From: Periplaneta americana
Lineage: Eukaryota; Arthropoda; Insecta; Blattodea; Blattidae
DNA length: 64,000 nucleotides
Direction of reading: 5' to 3'
Assembly: GCF_040183065.1 (NCBI RefSeq)
Contig: NC_091119.1
Coordinates: 199,913,543 to 199,977,542 of the forward strand
Part shown: piece by piece, positions 23,401 to 36,900 of the stretch
Numbering within the stretch: position 1 is the stretch's first letter
How the letters are laid out: each line of letters starts with the position of its first letter
Translations under genes and position numbers: made by a program
The notes under the pieces: model-generated
Database searches by the model: none
Told to the model about the DNA's origin: nothing
Seen by the model: the letters and a program-made list of their open reading frames with translations, nothing else

Positions 23401-26400
23401 TTTCTCCATTCTCCTGTAACTTCATCCCTCTTAGCCCCAAATATTTTCCTAAGAACCTTATTCTCAAACACCTTAACCTATGTTCCTCTCTCAAAGTGAG
23501 AGTCCAAGTTTCACAACCATAAAGAACAACCGGTAATATAACTGTTTTATAAATTCTAACTTTCAGATTTTTTGACAGCAGACTGGATGATAAAAGCTTC
23601 TCAACCGAATAATAACAGGCATTTCCCATATCTTTTCTGTGTTTAATTTCCTCCCGAGAATCATTTATATTTGTTACTGTTGCTCCCAGGTATTTGAATT
23701 TTTCCACCTCTTAAAAGGATAAATTTCCAATTTTTATATTTCCATTTCGTACAATATTCTCGTCACTAGACATTATCATATACTTTGTTCATTCATTCAT
23801 TCATTTATTTTATTCCATAAATCTTACATGAGCAATGAAGCTTTAAGATGTGGAACAAGTCAAAATTTTACAATATTACAATTACAATTTTTACAAATTT
23901 TTATAGTTTTACAATTTAGTAATTTTCTACAATTTTTACATTTTGGCGAGATGTAGTGAGATGAGGTGAGGTCCGAGGATTCGCCAAAATATTACCCAGC
24001 ATTTGCCTTTTGGTTGGGGGAAACCTCGGAAAAACCCCAACCAGGTAATCAAGTCAAAGAGGTTGATGCCAAGGACTCGCCATAGACTTGCCGTAGACCA
24101 TCCGGCTTCAGTCCCACGGCTGATTGAGATTTACTTCCAAACCTATTTCTTTACTTGGTTCAAGTAAAATTCCCGTATTTTCCCTAAAAATACTAATAGT
24201 AAATGTCCTAACATCTACTGATAAAGGTAGTTTATTATAAAATTTTACTCCTTTATAAAAAACATGTTTCTTTCATAAAGGCAAATAGACAATTAGGAAT
24301 ATTTAATGTAGAACAATTTCTTGTATTTACGTGATGAATATCTGATCCCATATTATAATGATAAAGATCATATGCATACACACACACACACACACACAAT
24401 CATTTTTATCTTTATAATCTGACAACAGATATTCATGATACAAAAAATATTATTCATTGTTCTATATACACTTTGAACACGTATATATCATTGATTAACT
24501 TTTCAGCTTCTTTATTGTGTAAATTTGTAGGAAATTAACCTGGCTAACTAGTTTCGAAGTGTTATCCCTCATTGTCCAAAGACTAGTGAAGATGCTGTGC
24601 TTTCATACCACGGCATGATTGTGACTATAATAGTATTTAAATTCATTAATATGTCATATCAACGGACGTGTATACGTCATCCAACATCGCAAGATGAAGA
24701 TTACATTTGTAATGTTTCTTCCCACCCATAAGCAGTGCTGACTAGATCAGACGCTATGGACAGTACTCTATAACAGAGTCGCCAGTATGAAAGAATAATT
24801 CCAATCCTTTGGCGTGAGACGAACTCGATAGCTCAGTGGTAGAGCGCCTGACCGGAGAACAGGAAGTCGCAGGTTCGAATCCTGCTAGGGGTTGTGAAAT
24901 TTTTCTTTCATACCACGGCATGATTGTGACTATAATAGTATTTAAATTCATGCTGTGCTATCTTCTGTTTTATTGTTGTGTGTGTTCATGATTGTGTCAA
25001 AAAGGGTGTGTTTTGAAATTGAGTTGCGTGTTCAGGATGTGCAGGGGGTGTGTTTTTGTATGTTTGTAAATTTCATATTATTCTAGAATGTCAAGTTTCT
25101 GATTTTTTGACAAGGATCATACCACAGCCATAACCATACTATACAACAATTCAATCTACGCAAACACATCACAAACTCCAATCACAGCTTCAGCATCATA
25201 GACACTGACATGAAAATACTACACATCCAGCCAAAAAACTAGAAACTTGACACTCTAGAATAGTATGAAATTTACAAACATACAAAAACACACCCCCAGA
25301 ACATCCCGAACACTCAACTCAATTTTAAAACACACACCCTTTTCGACACAATCATGAACACACCCCACCACAACAGGAAACCAGAAGATAGCGCGGAATC
25401 TTCACTAGGCTTTGGACCACCTCCTGATGAGTTTCATAAGTCCACGAACATATATGTCATTGACAAGACAGCATCTGTTATTGACCCATTTCTTGTCTTA
25501 CAGGAGATGCTGCTGAAGCTGCATTAATTCAGGGACCTAAGAATTCTGGAACTATCAAGATTGGAACAGCTGGTGGGTGGAATGATACTCTGGACCCTCA
25601 CTGGTATTTTATATCAGAGGTTTCTAATAACGAAATGACAGATGCTGAGATTCGGGGTGGTTTGGATGGTAAGAGATGGTTTATTCCTTTAATAAAGAAT
25701 CTCATTTGTTACACTATGGCCCGGTTTCTTCAACCTTTGTTAAATTATAACAGTGTGTTATTCCATTAACTGTAAACTTTACAGTTGAAGCATTTCTTCA
25801 ACTAATGTTAGTAGTAACAGGCTGTTAAAACCTATGTTAATTTAACTGCCCAATTTCATGCAGTTAAATCATTTAACTCTCTGTTAGCATAGAAGTATCA
25901 AATATGGCTGGTGCGTTAGATGCTGAACTTATATATCTGGATTATTTAGAAAATGATATCCATGAATACATAAACAGAGGGGATGATTTCTGTGATCTGA
26001 CAGACCAGAAGTTCATACAAAGGTAAAGGCTATTTTCTGCCAAGCCTCACTTTTCGCTTTCAACTTAGATCCGTTTGTTAGTTTATTCTCATTAATTGAT
26101 TTATACTGCGAAATAATTTCCAGCAGAAGGTTTCTTTCGAACGAAGATAAATTAGTCCCACGATTTCTTTTTGTTCCAGTGTTTTCCATTTCATAACAGC
26201 AATACCAATACGCCGCTCCACGCTATTGTGATACAGACGAGGAAAGAAGCAGAAATCAAACCTGAGAGAATAGACAGACTTCTATCCTCTCTGAATCAAA
26301 CAACAGAAACAAGCGAAAATCGCAATTGTCAGAGTTCAGAAAACAGAAATGAGCCTATAGTTGGTTATAGGTTATGGTTAAACTCTAGAATCTCTGGTCC

Positions 26401-29400
26401 TAACAGAGAGTTAACAAACAGAATGTTAAAATGTGAAATGTAAAGTTGAAGAAACGCAATATTTTTAACAGCAATTCATACTTTTAACTTACAGTTAATT
26501 AACGCTATGTTAGGTACATTTTAACAAAGGTTGAAGAAACCGGGGCTATATCTTCCTGAAGAAGCAAGCATTTCAAGACAGTTGTCAGACCTATAAGTTA
26601 GACAGAGAATCTAGTGAACCATTAATATTAGTGGACATATCTTGGAACTCTGCATTAGTACATAGAGGAATGTTAAGATTTACTTGATACCGAGCAATAG
26701 TCTTCTTTATTTTAGCACTAAATTGCACTTATGCTTGTATTACCTTTCATTTGTGTTTCGTCTTCTTGGAATCTTTTCTTCTGTTAACTCCCAATTGTCC
26801 CCCATTATCTTTCCTTTCTTGCCTTTAGTCTGGCCTCTTTGATCCATTCAATATCAAAATGGCATGCAAGCCCTCCAAACACGTCAAGGTAGCAGCCATA
26901 AGGGGGCGACGCTCCTATCTAACTTGCAAAATAACCGAGTGTCGCCCCCAACCCCTAACAGTCCCCTCACCCGGGAGGATGCCCAGGGGAGCATCCCAAC
27001 AGCACCCGTTAGGAAGCCGTCGCAACTCGAGGAAATGCCTCCGCCCCTTCAGATGGGTCCCTACTACATCAGTCACAGCCCATATGGACTATCTGTACGT
27101 TAGTACACTTGCGCACGCCCCATCGCACTTCCCCTCGAGTCTAGGATGCTCTGCACAAGCAGATGTGCCAGCAAGCTTCGTTCTTCGCCAATGGTGACAC
27201 ACACTTTGGGTAAGAGTAGAGCCATTGTTTGCGGTCTCGAAAGACACACATTAGAAGAAAATTAAATGGGAGCAGTTATGCAATTCTCTGCAGTGTATAG
27301 ATATTATACAGTAAGGACACTTCGCGTTGGTACCTTTGATGTCATCATCATTGGCATTACGGCCCTTGTATTTAGCCTTAGCCTCCCTCAGAACATCCTG
27401 TCTAATGCTCGTGTTCTCCATCTTCTAATTCCAACTTTTGTTAGGTCAGCCTGAACGTCATCCAGCCATCTCAATTTAGGTCGTCCGACTTTCCTTCTTC
27501 CTACTGGCAATGCATCTAGTAGAGCTTTGGGTGTGCGATTGTTCTCCATCCTGGCTACGTGTCCCAGCCATTCTAACTTTCTGAGTTTTATGTCAACATC
27601 TCCGATGATCAGTCCGGCTTGCTTCTTTGGGTTTCTCAATGTTACAATTTTTCCGGGATTGGGTTGTCAACCCAAAGCCCAACCCCCAACCTGGAGAACA
27701 AGGAAACCTTCTGTCAGGGTTACCATTCCTTAGCCGAAAAAATCCCGTTTAGGCGCCGGATATTCGCCATGAGTCTTCCTAAAGAAGACCTACTGGTTTT
27801 CTTTTAGTGATGGCCATTCCTGACATTTAAAAATTCACCTATTCGGCTTCGGTGAATTCTTCAGGACTACTACCAGCTGTTTCTCACCGGTTTCTCATGT
27901 ATTGTTGTTAAACATGCCGGGGTTATTTATCGACCAGCCAGGTCTAGATCCGCCATGTTCTGTATAAGCAGGGCCACCTCTTGCAGGATGTGGTTCTTCA
28001 CCACGCATGGACGGTCTTGGTTATAGCATCCTCGGCAAAAGATCTTGCATATGCCTCAGCTTAGCCCTGGGTAGACGAGGACCAGTGCTGAGTCAACCCC
28101 ATGCAAAGGTACTACCTCTGTCATCCCCTTGACCCCTACCTTTGATGTAGCAGGACTGATTTCAATGACCTTCAAACCAGTATGAGCGTCAGATTCTGCT
28201 TTCTCCCTGGAGTTGGCACTGACATCACACCAGCTGGCAGTCAACACGGGAGAAATATAACACATACAATTAATTAATTAATTGATTAACTAGCGGACTT
28301 ACTCGTGTTAATTAATTATATTCAAGTGTTAAAAGTAGTGTACGCAAGATTCAAAATGGACATACAATTAATACATGTAAGTACATTATGTACTCAAATA
28401 AAATAAACTGGACCGATGAAATAATAAATCGCCATTAACTGTAACGTCTAGACTCTATAGAGTTCCTTTATAATGAAACTTGGGACGTTGACCCCAACAA
28501 CAATTAAAATATGTAATGATTTGATAGCGCTGAAAATTGAAAAAGCAAAACTCCTATGAGAAGTAAAACCATATACCTATATTATATTGTATACAAATAT
28601 TAAACGAATTTTGATACATAATTTTATAATGTATTATATTATTTTATAATATAATTTATTATATATAAAATATAAACAATTATTATAACTAGTTTGTCAC
28701 TGAGAAATAAGGAAAAACTGTTAACTTGAATTTATTTGAAGCAAAGCGTTACTGAATTATGCAATAAGGTAGGCGATGTTTGGATCCTGTGTCTCAACTC
28801 TATTCTCAGTTATTATCTTAATGTGTGTTCGATTACACTAACCTCTGGTCCTTGAAAGTGGAACTAAACGCTGGCGCACAGAGAAACAAAACACAGGAAA
28901 ATTCGCTCAGTGTCCACTCTTTATAATCCCTATTCGCTGATCTCTGTTTGAGAGAATTTATATGCTGCTCAAGTTTGCTGTGGATTTCTGGGGCCTGTTT
29001 CTCAAAACTCATGGACTAGTAATACTAGTCTGTACAGTAGTAATATTAGTTTATTTTACAAGTCTGTGTTTCTAGAAACTACAAGAGTAAAGTAGTAGTT
29101 ACCAGTTCACAGACTAGTAATATTGGTCGATTTCACCAGTTCATAAGTGATTCTGTTTCTCAAAATACTAATCTAGTTGATTATACTAGTATTCAACAGG
29201 AATATTCCTACAAGACTCTAAAGACTGGTGATTTCTATATTATCAGTTACCAGTGACAACCTTTCTCAGAGAATCAAAACAAAATATTGTATTTATTTTT
29301 TTAATACATGTGGTTTAGTGATCCGACTGAAGTGATGAAGTTGTTGTGAGAAGAGCTAAAACTATATCGAGAAAGAACACTCCTTACAGGAGTGCTGAAA

Positions 29401-32400
29401 AACTTGGAGTCAGCCTTGGTAGCGTACTTGATATAGCGCAGGGCTTCTATACTCGAGGTTGCGGGTTCGATCGTGAGCTAGGTCGATGGCATTTAAGTGT
29501 GTTTAAATGCGACAGGCTCATGTCAGTAGATTTACTGGCATGTAAAAGAACTCCTGCGGGACAAAATTCCAGCACAACGGCGATGCTGATATAACCTCTG
29601 CAGTTGCGAGCATTGTTAAATAAACCATAATTTGAATTTTGAAAAGCTTGGAGAGTTGTTAAATATAGTGGAACCTGCCATAACAAGACATATAATAGAA
29701 GTCATGCATTATCAGCAAATCTTCAAATACTCTACAAATTGGGATATTGATTATTTTCCAATGTCATCAGGTTTTTCTGTCCTAGACCAGCAACACATGC
29801 AGAATATTTTCCTAATAATCTAATGCCAATTCATCAACTGCAGTGAATTTTGCTGGCTTTCCTCCTCCACTGCCAGTTATTCTGGCATTGTCAACTTTAG
29901 CCTACAAATTAAATATAAAACGACACTAATTTATGAATAGATAAAATATAAAACTGAAAAAAAAAAAAAAAAGCGAATTTTTCATCAAGTTATAAGTGGC
30001 ATTCATGTCGGCAGTAGACCCACTAACTACATAATATGTTTATATTATGATACCACAGTCTAGTATATACAGTCACTAAGCTCAATACGTAGTAAATATG
30101 CATCCATAGATAGTTGCTAACCACTAGGATCTCTAATATCGCCTCATTACATACAATGTGAAATAGTACCGGCTCAGTCTCTTGTTCCTAACACCCTCAC
30201 AACTCAAGCTTCGTGATTGTATATACTAGACTATGATGATACTGTGAACTTGAATTGGTGCTGATCAAAGTTGCTTTCTTAATGTTGGTCCAGTAAGTGT
30301 CCCTAATGTATGCATAATCTTTGTTCTGAGGTACTGTATCAGTTCCACAGCCTCACACATTACAACATTTTTTGTCCATTCGTTTACTTTATAATTTTTT
30401 CTTATTCTGCTTGAAAAAGCACCGAATAGTAAGTATATACTTTGATTCATCAATCATATTGAGTATAGTTAATTTGCTTTCAATTGATGGAATTTTAACC
30501 GAAAAGAGAAATCAAAACCAAAACACAAAAAAACTGAGCCTTCTAACCTCAAATAACAATACCTACCAATGATTATAAACAAATGAACTCAATCAGCTGA
30601 CTAGTGAAAGAAATCATGTGACTAGTGAAAAATTGTCACAAGTTACTAGACTGGTAAAATAGTTTGAGAAACAGAATCTACTAGAGCTGGTGAAATATAC
30701 TCTTGTAAGAAAGAGAGAGAGAGAGAAAAACTCATCTGGCCTTAATTAAGGATGACCACGAGGATCCGGAAATGAATAGCAAACAAATACAATTAATTAA
30801 ATATGAATATTGTTGTAAAAATAAAGTGTAATAATTAAGCACCATTGATTATCAATTGTAAAATAAAATCTTAGAAGATGACTAAATTATACTGATAAAA
30901 AAAGATTTTAGTTAAAATTAGCATATCCTTAATTAAGGCCTTCTGAGTAGTATAAATGAAATTGTATAATCTGCAGGGAATCTTTGAGAATTTGCGAGAT
31001 GATTTTTTGAATTTCAAAAGATGATATTGATAATTGTTTTAAAAAATGATATGTAAATTTTGGTAAAGAACTCCGAGCACCAAAAAATAAACCTGTCACT
31101 GACCAATTGAAGAGAGGGATGTTATACTTGGCACTAAGGTAGGGAATACAAGGTTCATAAATGGCCCTCTTTTCCTGATCAACCTGATGAGCTTGGTTTA
31201 GATCTCTCTCCATGCGTATAGTTGGATCTATGATAATAGCCTTTTGTTGTTGCCTGTTTATTGCTGGTGAACTACTAAACTAGTATTTTGGAGAAACAGG
31301 CCCCTGGTAGTATTAATAGTCTGTGACCGGACCTTGCAGAAAACACAGAATGCCACTACTGAATATAGTGTAAAGTATACTACCGGTACTAATTTTTCAC
31401 TGAATAAAATATCAGTTATGTTTTAAAACTGAGATGCAATGAGATGCAGGTATAAACATTTATATCAATGCAATATGTGCCTTCGTTATGTTATTCATTA
31501 TAAAAGTCTATTTAAATAAATAATTTTAGCGTATTTTGTGTCTTGATGCCATCATTAATTAAAATACGATCATTAGGGTCAGGGAGCATCCATTTTTGAT
31601 GCAAAGATAATTCGTTTAATTTGTTTCTAAATGAATCTTTAATAATTTTCTTAATAAATCACTCCTATTCTATTGTAATTGTAATGTAATTTTTCTTTAC
31701 AGTAACAAGATTTGTGCTTCATATTTACAGGTCTCATACTGGGAACGAAAATTGAGAACTGGAATTCCTTGGCAAACAGGCAGTTAAAACTGTCAGAGGT
31801 ACTTGCCTCATTTTACTCGGAAGAAGGAATTGATACCAATTATCGTGCTTGCATGCGTAAAGATTCCTATTCTGAAGTAGCACAGAATACAGTCATGCTG
31901 GAACAGGTAAACAAACCAGTACTTAACATATAAACAATAAACTTCTTGTTACAAATTTGCATTATGTCAGGTGGTAATTTATTTACAATGTAACTGACAG
32001 AAACAACGGGAGACTTTGAATAATAAGATGTCCTGTAGTTATCAGTAAATATTTAATTCCTTTTCCTTGTACTAAGGTTGGATAAAAAGTAATGGCAACA
32101 GTTCGATATTTTTTGACATGGCTTTATTCACAGGGGTACAACATTTACGTACCTTCTATATAGTAGCCCCCCTTATTTATTACCTTCTGCCAAATATTTG
32201 GAAGGCATCGTACACCATCAGTGCGTCCATCTTTGTTGATGTTCCGTATTGACTGCCCTATAGCACGGATAAGTTCATCTCTGGTATTGTACCGGGTCCC
32301 TCGCAGTAGTTCTTTCACTTTGGTGAAAAGATCGTAATCGCATGGTCTAATATCGGGTGAGTACGGCGGATGTTCCAGAATCTCCCATTGCCAGTGATGC

Positions 32401-33900
32401 AAGAGGTCCTTGACAGCTGCAGCAGTGTGACTCCTTGCATTATCATGAAGAATAATGGGATTCTGTACCACCAATGTCTTGCAGAATGTGGAGCGCAGTT
32501 TTGTGACATACTCAGACTTCCGCTGCGCAGTCCATCGGCGATCAGCATCCAACAGGGAAGCAAGGAGTTGAACTGTGTTGTCCTCCACGCGGGGTCGTCC
32601 TGTACAGAGGTTGTCCTGAACGGCATCCCTGGCTTCCTGGAATGCTTTAACCCATCGTGCCACTGTGCGATATGGCAACGCTGCATCGGCATATGCTTCA
32701 TGCAGTCCCTGAAAACATTCTTGTGCACTACGACCTCGTGTCACTTCAATTTTGATCCTGGAACGTTGCTCTAGTTTTGTAAACATGGTCTTAGGGCGCT
32801 CGCACTATCCCTAAGAAAATCAACGTTCTACACACTGCAGTAGATTGACAGAGTACTGTCACCGCTGGCTGCACTAACTCATCTAACAGTCCTTGTTCAT
32901 GTCCACACAGCTGGCAGCTCTCTAACGCACCATCGTCACGTGACAGCAGTGTTGCCATTACTTTTTATCCAACCTATGTATAATACGTATGAACATCTTC
33001 AGTTAATTTAAACATTTCGCATTTCTTTTTGTAAAAGAGAACTGTTTTATAAATAAATAAAGAAGTAATTGTTAAAATTTTAAAATAACATCTAAAAGTG
33101 TCTCTATGAGATTCTCTTTGATTTAAATTAAAAATAATTCGTAAAATGCGTTTCTGAATGATAGAAACCTTCTGAACATTGCTTGCATTGCTCAATAGCA
33201 TTACCGGTATATTATAGGATAAGACAGACTGAGCATATGCAAAATACATATTTAACAAATTTGTACAGTCAAAAGATTACTTCAAATATCTATTAGCGTA
33301 ACAAATTTTGTTTACTTTGCTAGAAACATAGTCAAAATAATAACGCCAAATTTCGTACTGACACAGTTTTTGACTGGGCATGGAAAATTCGGGGAATACT
33401 TAAATAGATTCCATATTAAAGACGATGAAGCTTGCATTTGTGGGGAGGAATCTCAAGATGTCAAACATGTATTATATGATTGTCCAGTCTTTTGCCGTGA
33501 AAGATACAAGCTTGAGTTGTTACTGAACACTTCAAATTATACATTTACCAAACCGTTAACCAATATACTTACAAACTCCAAATCATACAAGTATTTCATG
33601 TCCTTCTTGAATAGAATATTCGTGAAACTGTGAAATGTTAAATTATTCCGGGGGAAAAAAATCGTATTAGTTCTAATCAACTATAATGAAACTGTAAGTC
33701 TTCAATTTCGCATACTGTAATATTGTACTATTGGTTTTAATTTTTATTTTAATTAGGCATTTGATTTCTAATTTTGAGCCATTTCTTGTAATACCTGATT
33801 ATTGCCAATTGTTGTTACTAAATAATGTATTTAATTCGTAAATTTTAAGCCATCTCTTAGTATAGCTATTTATTGCTTCTAAAATAACATGTTTAACAGC

Positions 33901-33948
<48 letters not shown>

Positions 33949-36900
33949 CTTCCTATAACCATTAGATATAAATATAGAGACATGCCTTGAGGCTTTATGA
34001 AACGACCCATTCTTTCATTAAGGTGCATTCTTGTACATAATTCATGTGAATTGTAACCTTGACCACAATTTTGTATTATAATTTTATTATTGTTTATTGC
34101 TTATAAAATATGTATTTTGATACCGACTATAACCCTAATATACCTCAGGGTGAAATAGGGTTTATTAAATTGGATAATAAAAAAAAAAGATGGGAATTCC
34201 AACAGAGACTCTCATCGAGAATTATGCCCAAAAACTCAAATTAGATGCACTTATTAACTCAGAATTATATGAAATGCTACTTTTATGAAAAAATAATCTG
34301 TCTTGTCAACATTCATTATGAGTCTGTTAGCATCACACCAATTTTTAAAGGCTTCCATGATATTCATGATTTTGATATTTAGAATATCCAGACAGATGCC
34401 TGAGATAGCCTAGGAAACATCAGCATACATTACTAAGCAATCAAAGTCAATGTAATGCTCTAAGTCATTAACAGAAATAAATGGCTGCAATGGTGGCACC
34501 AGTACGTTCTCTCCCTGGTCGCTCTACAGGCACAACCCACTGTAGGCACTGCAGTGAGTATGAAACTTTACCACATGTGCTTGGGAGTTGCCCACAGGGA
34601 GAAGTACTCAGAATAAAAGGTCACAACATCATACGTTCTATGATCGCAGATGCACTTCAATCCAAAAATCTAGACATTCACGAGGAAGTTCATTGTATTG
34701 CTGATGGTGGGAGCAATCGTAGGATCGATATCATAGCTATAAATAGGAATAAACAGACAGCCGAAATAATTGATCCTACGATCAGATTTGAAATCTCAGC
34801 CACTCAACCATCTGAAGTGAACGAAGAGAAAAAGAAAATCTACGAGCCCACGATTCAGTATCTGTCAGCGAAATACAACACTGAAAAAATCACAGTTACC
34901 GGTCTCTTCTTCGGAGCGAGAGGCACCATTCCGAAAGCCTTTGTAAAGTGGAGAGAAAAATACAAGCTGACGAGAGATCTTCAAGATGCCATCGTCACCA
35001 CCATTATAAAATTTTCTGTAGCGATATTTCGTCACCATCTTTATGGCATATATTCAATTTAAATTATACTTGGTTCATTTTTTTTTTTTATGTCTTAATC
35101 ACTTTTGTCTGAAACCTGTTTATATAATTTTTCATTTTAAATTTTATTGTGAACTATTCTGTGTCGCAGGGCAAACCCAAAATAATGGGTCAGACCAATA
35201 AATAAATAAATTAAATAATGAGGGACCAAGAACAGATCCTTGGGGCGCACCAATACTCAGTGGGTATTCAGAGGAAAATTTATTATTTATTTTGATAATA
35301 GAAGCAGAACTGCATTTTCAAAATACTGATTGTTATTCCTATTTGTTTAAATTGTTATTCCTATTTGTTTAAATTGTTTGCTGTTGATTTATTTGCAGGC
35401 ATACAGATTTGCAAGTGTTCTAGATCTGCATACATTTTCTGCAGCCACTATGACAGATAAGCTTATAAAACAGTTTGCAGAAAATGCCGTCACTGAGCTG
35501 AGTTCTTACGTCGGTATGTGGACTTGCTTTTTACTTACTCAATTGAATAATTGCGAAAATCGTTGATAGTACACTGTGTTGCAAGATTTATTTTAAGGTA
35601 AAATATCACATTAGTTTCAATTCACCATAGTAAAGTTGTTTGTTTAACAAAATAACGAATCATTAGTGATAAAAAGTGTTAACAGTGTATAATCAAGATG
35701 TATAAATTTGTGATAATGTTATTATTTAGAGTATTATTATTATTTTTCAGCCAAAATGCCTCAGAATACATGTACATCAACCCAGATCAGTCCTCGTGGA
35801 ACAACCAGCAATGCCAATACAGCTCTGTACGCCAATGTGACACTTGTGATTGACCGAAGTTGGACTTACAAGGAAATGAAGTACATTTTGAGGTCAGTAT
35901 GTGTCGAAATGAAAATAATAATATTTATTATGGTGTGTAGCTTTGACTAAATTGTGAATATTATGCTTAATGTAATGTTACTAGAATTTCTGAAGCTCAA
36001 AACGGGACAGTTACTAATGCTATAGCTTCACATAAAACTCCCACTTTTAATCGCATAAAATTCAGTACTGGAAATAAAAATTTAATTCTTTAATTTTGAA
36101 GTAATGTGGACACAATATTTGGTATGATCTGTGTGCCGCAAATAATCCTCTGGTGTGCCACGAGAAAATGAAAATAGTAAATATTGTTGTAGCAAAAATT
36201 GGGAAAATAAAAATGAAAATAGTAAAGATTGTTGTAGCAAAAACTGGGAAAATAAAAATGAAAAGAGTAAAGATTGTTGTAGCAAAAATTATGAAAATAA
36301 AAATAAAATGAGTAAAGATTGTTGTAGCAAAAATTATGAAAATAAAAATGAAAAGAGTAAAGATTGTTGTAGCAAAAACTGGGAAAATAAAAATGAAAAG
36401 AGTAAAGATTGTTGTAGCAAAAATTATGAAAATAAAAATGAAATGAGTAAAGATTGTTGTAGCAAAAATTGGGAAAAATTATGAAAATAAAAATGAAATG
36501 AGTAAAGATTGTTGTAGCAAAAATTGGGAAAATAAAAATGAAAAGAGTAAAGATTGTTGTAGCAAAAATTGGGAAAATAAAAATGAAAAGAGTAAAGATT
36601 GTTGTAGCAAAAACTGGGAAAATAAAAATGAAAAGAGTAAAGATTGTTGTAGCAAAAATTGGGAAAATAAAAATGAAAAGAGTAAAGATTGTTGTAGCAA
36701 AAACTGGGAAAATAAAAATGAAAAGAGTAAAGATTGTTGTAGCAAAAATTGGGAAAATAAAAATGAAAAGAGTAAAGATTGTTGTAGCTAAAACTGGGAA
36801 AATAAAAATGAAAAGAGTAAAGATTGTTGTAGCAAAAATTATGAAAATAAAAATGAAATGAGTAAAGATTGTTGTAGCAAAAATTGGGAAAATAAAAATG

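Larger units (their letters stand above)
24515..25440 (+). mobile_element. Penelope-like element 2, inverted-arm copy
   Basis: The left arm (24515-25105) is the reverse complement of the 3' region on the right (25115-25440), matching the 3' end of the copy at 47.6-48.9 kb (AGGAAACCAGAAGATAGCGC). The short central part carries end-of-ORF sequence ([10 protein letters not shown]). A 348-bp tRNA-bearing element lies in the left arm. Confidence 0.7.
28991..31303 (+). mobile_element. PIF/Harbinger transposon remnant H3 with nested SINE and LINE
   Basis: Ends GGGCCTGTTTCTC and its inverse at 31303; 3-bp duplication CTG at 28988-28990 and 31304-31306. 29654-29840 holds pieces of a Harbinger transposase N-terminal region ([11 protein letters not shown], then [11 protein letters not shown] in another frame). 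ACTAGT-rich subterminal repeats recur (29040-29200, 30600-30700). It is interrupted by SINE S3 (29410-29640) and an R2-like LINE fragment (30745-31265). Confidence 0.7.

Noticed and set aside
26859-27197. 112-codon frame in a GC-rich patch as a host gene
   Set aside because: A second overlapping frame is equally open, and no domain is recognisable; probably old retroelement sequence.
29346-29594. 82-codon frame at 29.4 kb
   Set aside because: Mostly translation of a tRNA-derived SINE; the same body occurs at 1.8 and 51.6 kb.
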